The translations under genes were made by a program, and so were the position numbers. Source: an uncultured Roseburia sp. (GTDB taxonomy: Bacteria; Bacillota; Clostridia; Lachnospirales; Lachnospiraceae). From it: DNA of 44,762 nt. The notes below the pieces were generated by a model. That model was not told the DNA's origin. It saw nothing but the letters and a program-made list of their open reading frames with translations, and made no database searches. The stretch is from assembly GCA_947383215.1 (NCBI GenBank), contig CANDCP010000021.1, forward strand, positions 1-44,762, written 5' to 3'. Below, one piece after another: positions 44,744-44,762 of the stretch (position 1 is the first letter of the stretch; every line of letters starts with the position of its first letter).

Positions 44744-44762
44744 GTGAGACTATGTCAAATGT
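44744..44762 (+). CDS. Start of a gene cut off by the window edge
   Basis: GGAGGGAGG (44729-44737) lies six bases before GTG 44744, which opens a frame reading VRLCQM to the window end. A 6-bp inverted repeat, CAGTTG (44703-44708) and CAACTG (44724-44729), abuts the ribosome site. Too short for any product to be named; an ATG at 44752 in another frame cannot be excluded. Confidence 0.35.

Overview
The window reads as chromosome of a Gram-positive anaerobe of the Clostridia, most likely a member of the Lachnospiraceae. The reasons are the Gram-positive replicative polymerase PolC, a perfect CIRCE operator before groESL, strong AGGAGG-type ribosome sites with frequent GTG and TTG starts, and the pyrH-frr-uppS-cdsA-dxr-rseP-ispG-polC gene order. 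The taxonomic call is inference. Every supported gene lies on the plus strand. No tRNA, rRNA, CRISPR array, transposase or integrase was seen.

Layout. 1-2519: the end of a type IIA topoisomerase B subunit and its complete A subunit. 2521-7921: a tightly overlapping folate operon (folC, folE, an HD-domain protein, folP, a folB-folK fusion, a HAD phosphatase, a CPBP membrane protease), closed by a large inverted repeat with a T-run. 8266-15166: glutamate synthase gltB-gltD and a Cof-type HAD phosphatase. 15307-17460: heat-shock-regulated groES-groEL with promoter, CIRCE and terminator. 17544-23418: an accessory stretch with a RelB/RelE-type toxin-antitoxin pair, an IbrA/IbrB-like pair (PP-loop PAPS-reductase-like protein plus ParB-like protein), and a 974-residue double beta-helix/propeller protein without a signal peptide. 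23576-25588: a membrane-anchored polysaccharide deacetylase and a bactofilin. 25590-36215: UMP kinase, ribosome recycling factor, the lipid and isoprenoid genes uppS, cdsA, dxr, rseP and ispG, and then polC. 36232-40405: a purine nucleoside phosphorylase, a DUF4026-type protein, an MTA/SAH-deaminase-like amidohydrolase and a metallo-beta-lactamase-fold protein. 40415-44628: a consensus promoter, a 51-residue membrane protein, alaS and a secreted fibronectin type III protein. The window ends in a new promoter and the start of another gene.

How the genes work together. The folate block encodes GTP to dihydroneopterin triphosphate (FolE), then dihydroneopterin to dihydropteroate (FolB, FolK, FolP) and the glutamylation step (FolC). 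No Nudix-type dihydroneopterin triphosphate pyrophosphatase is present. An HD hydrolase sits exactly where that missing step belongs, and a HAD phosphatase overlaps the end of folBK; these are the best functional predictions in the window. The other main point of novelty is the IbrAB-like pair. Its protein classes resemble the DndC/DndB pair of DNA phosphorothioation, and a perfect inverted repeat overlaps its likely promoter. Promoters, operators and terminators were read by eye and their strength is inferred.
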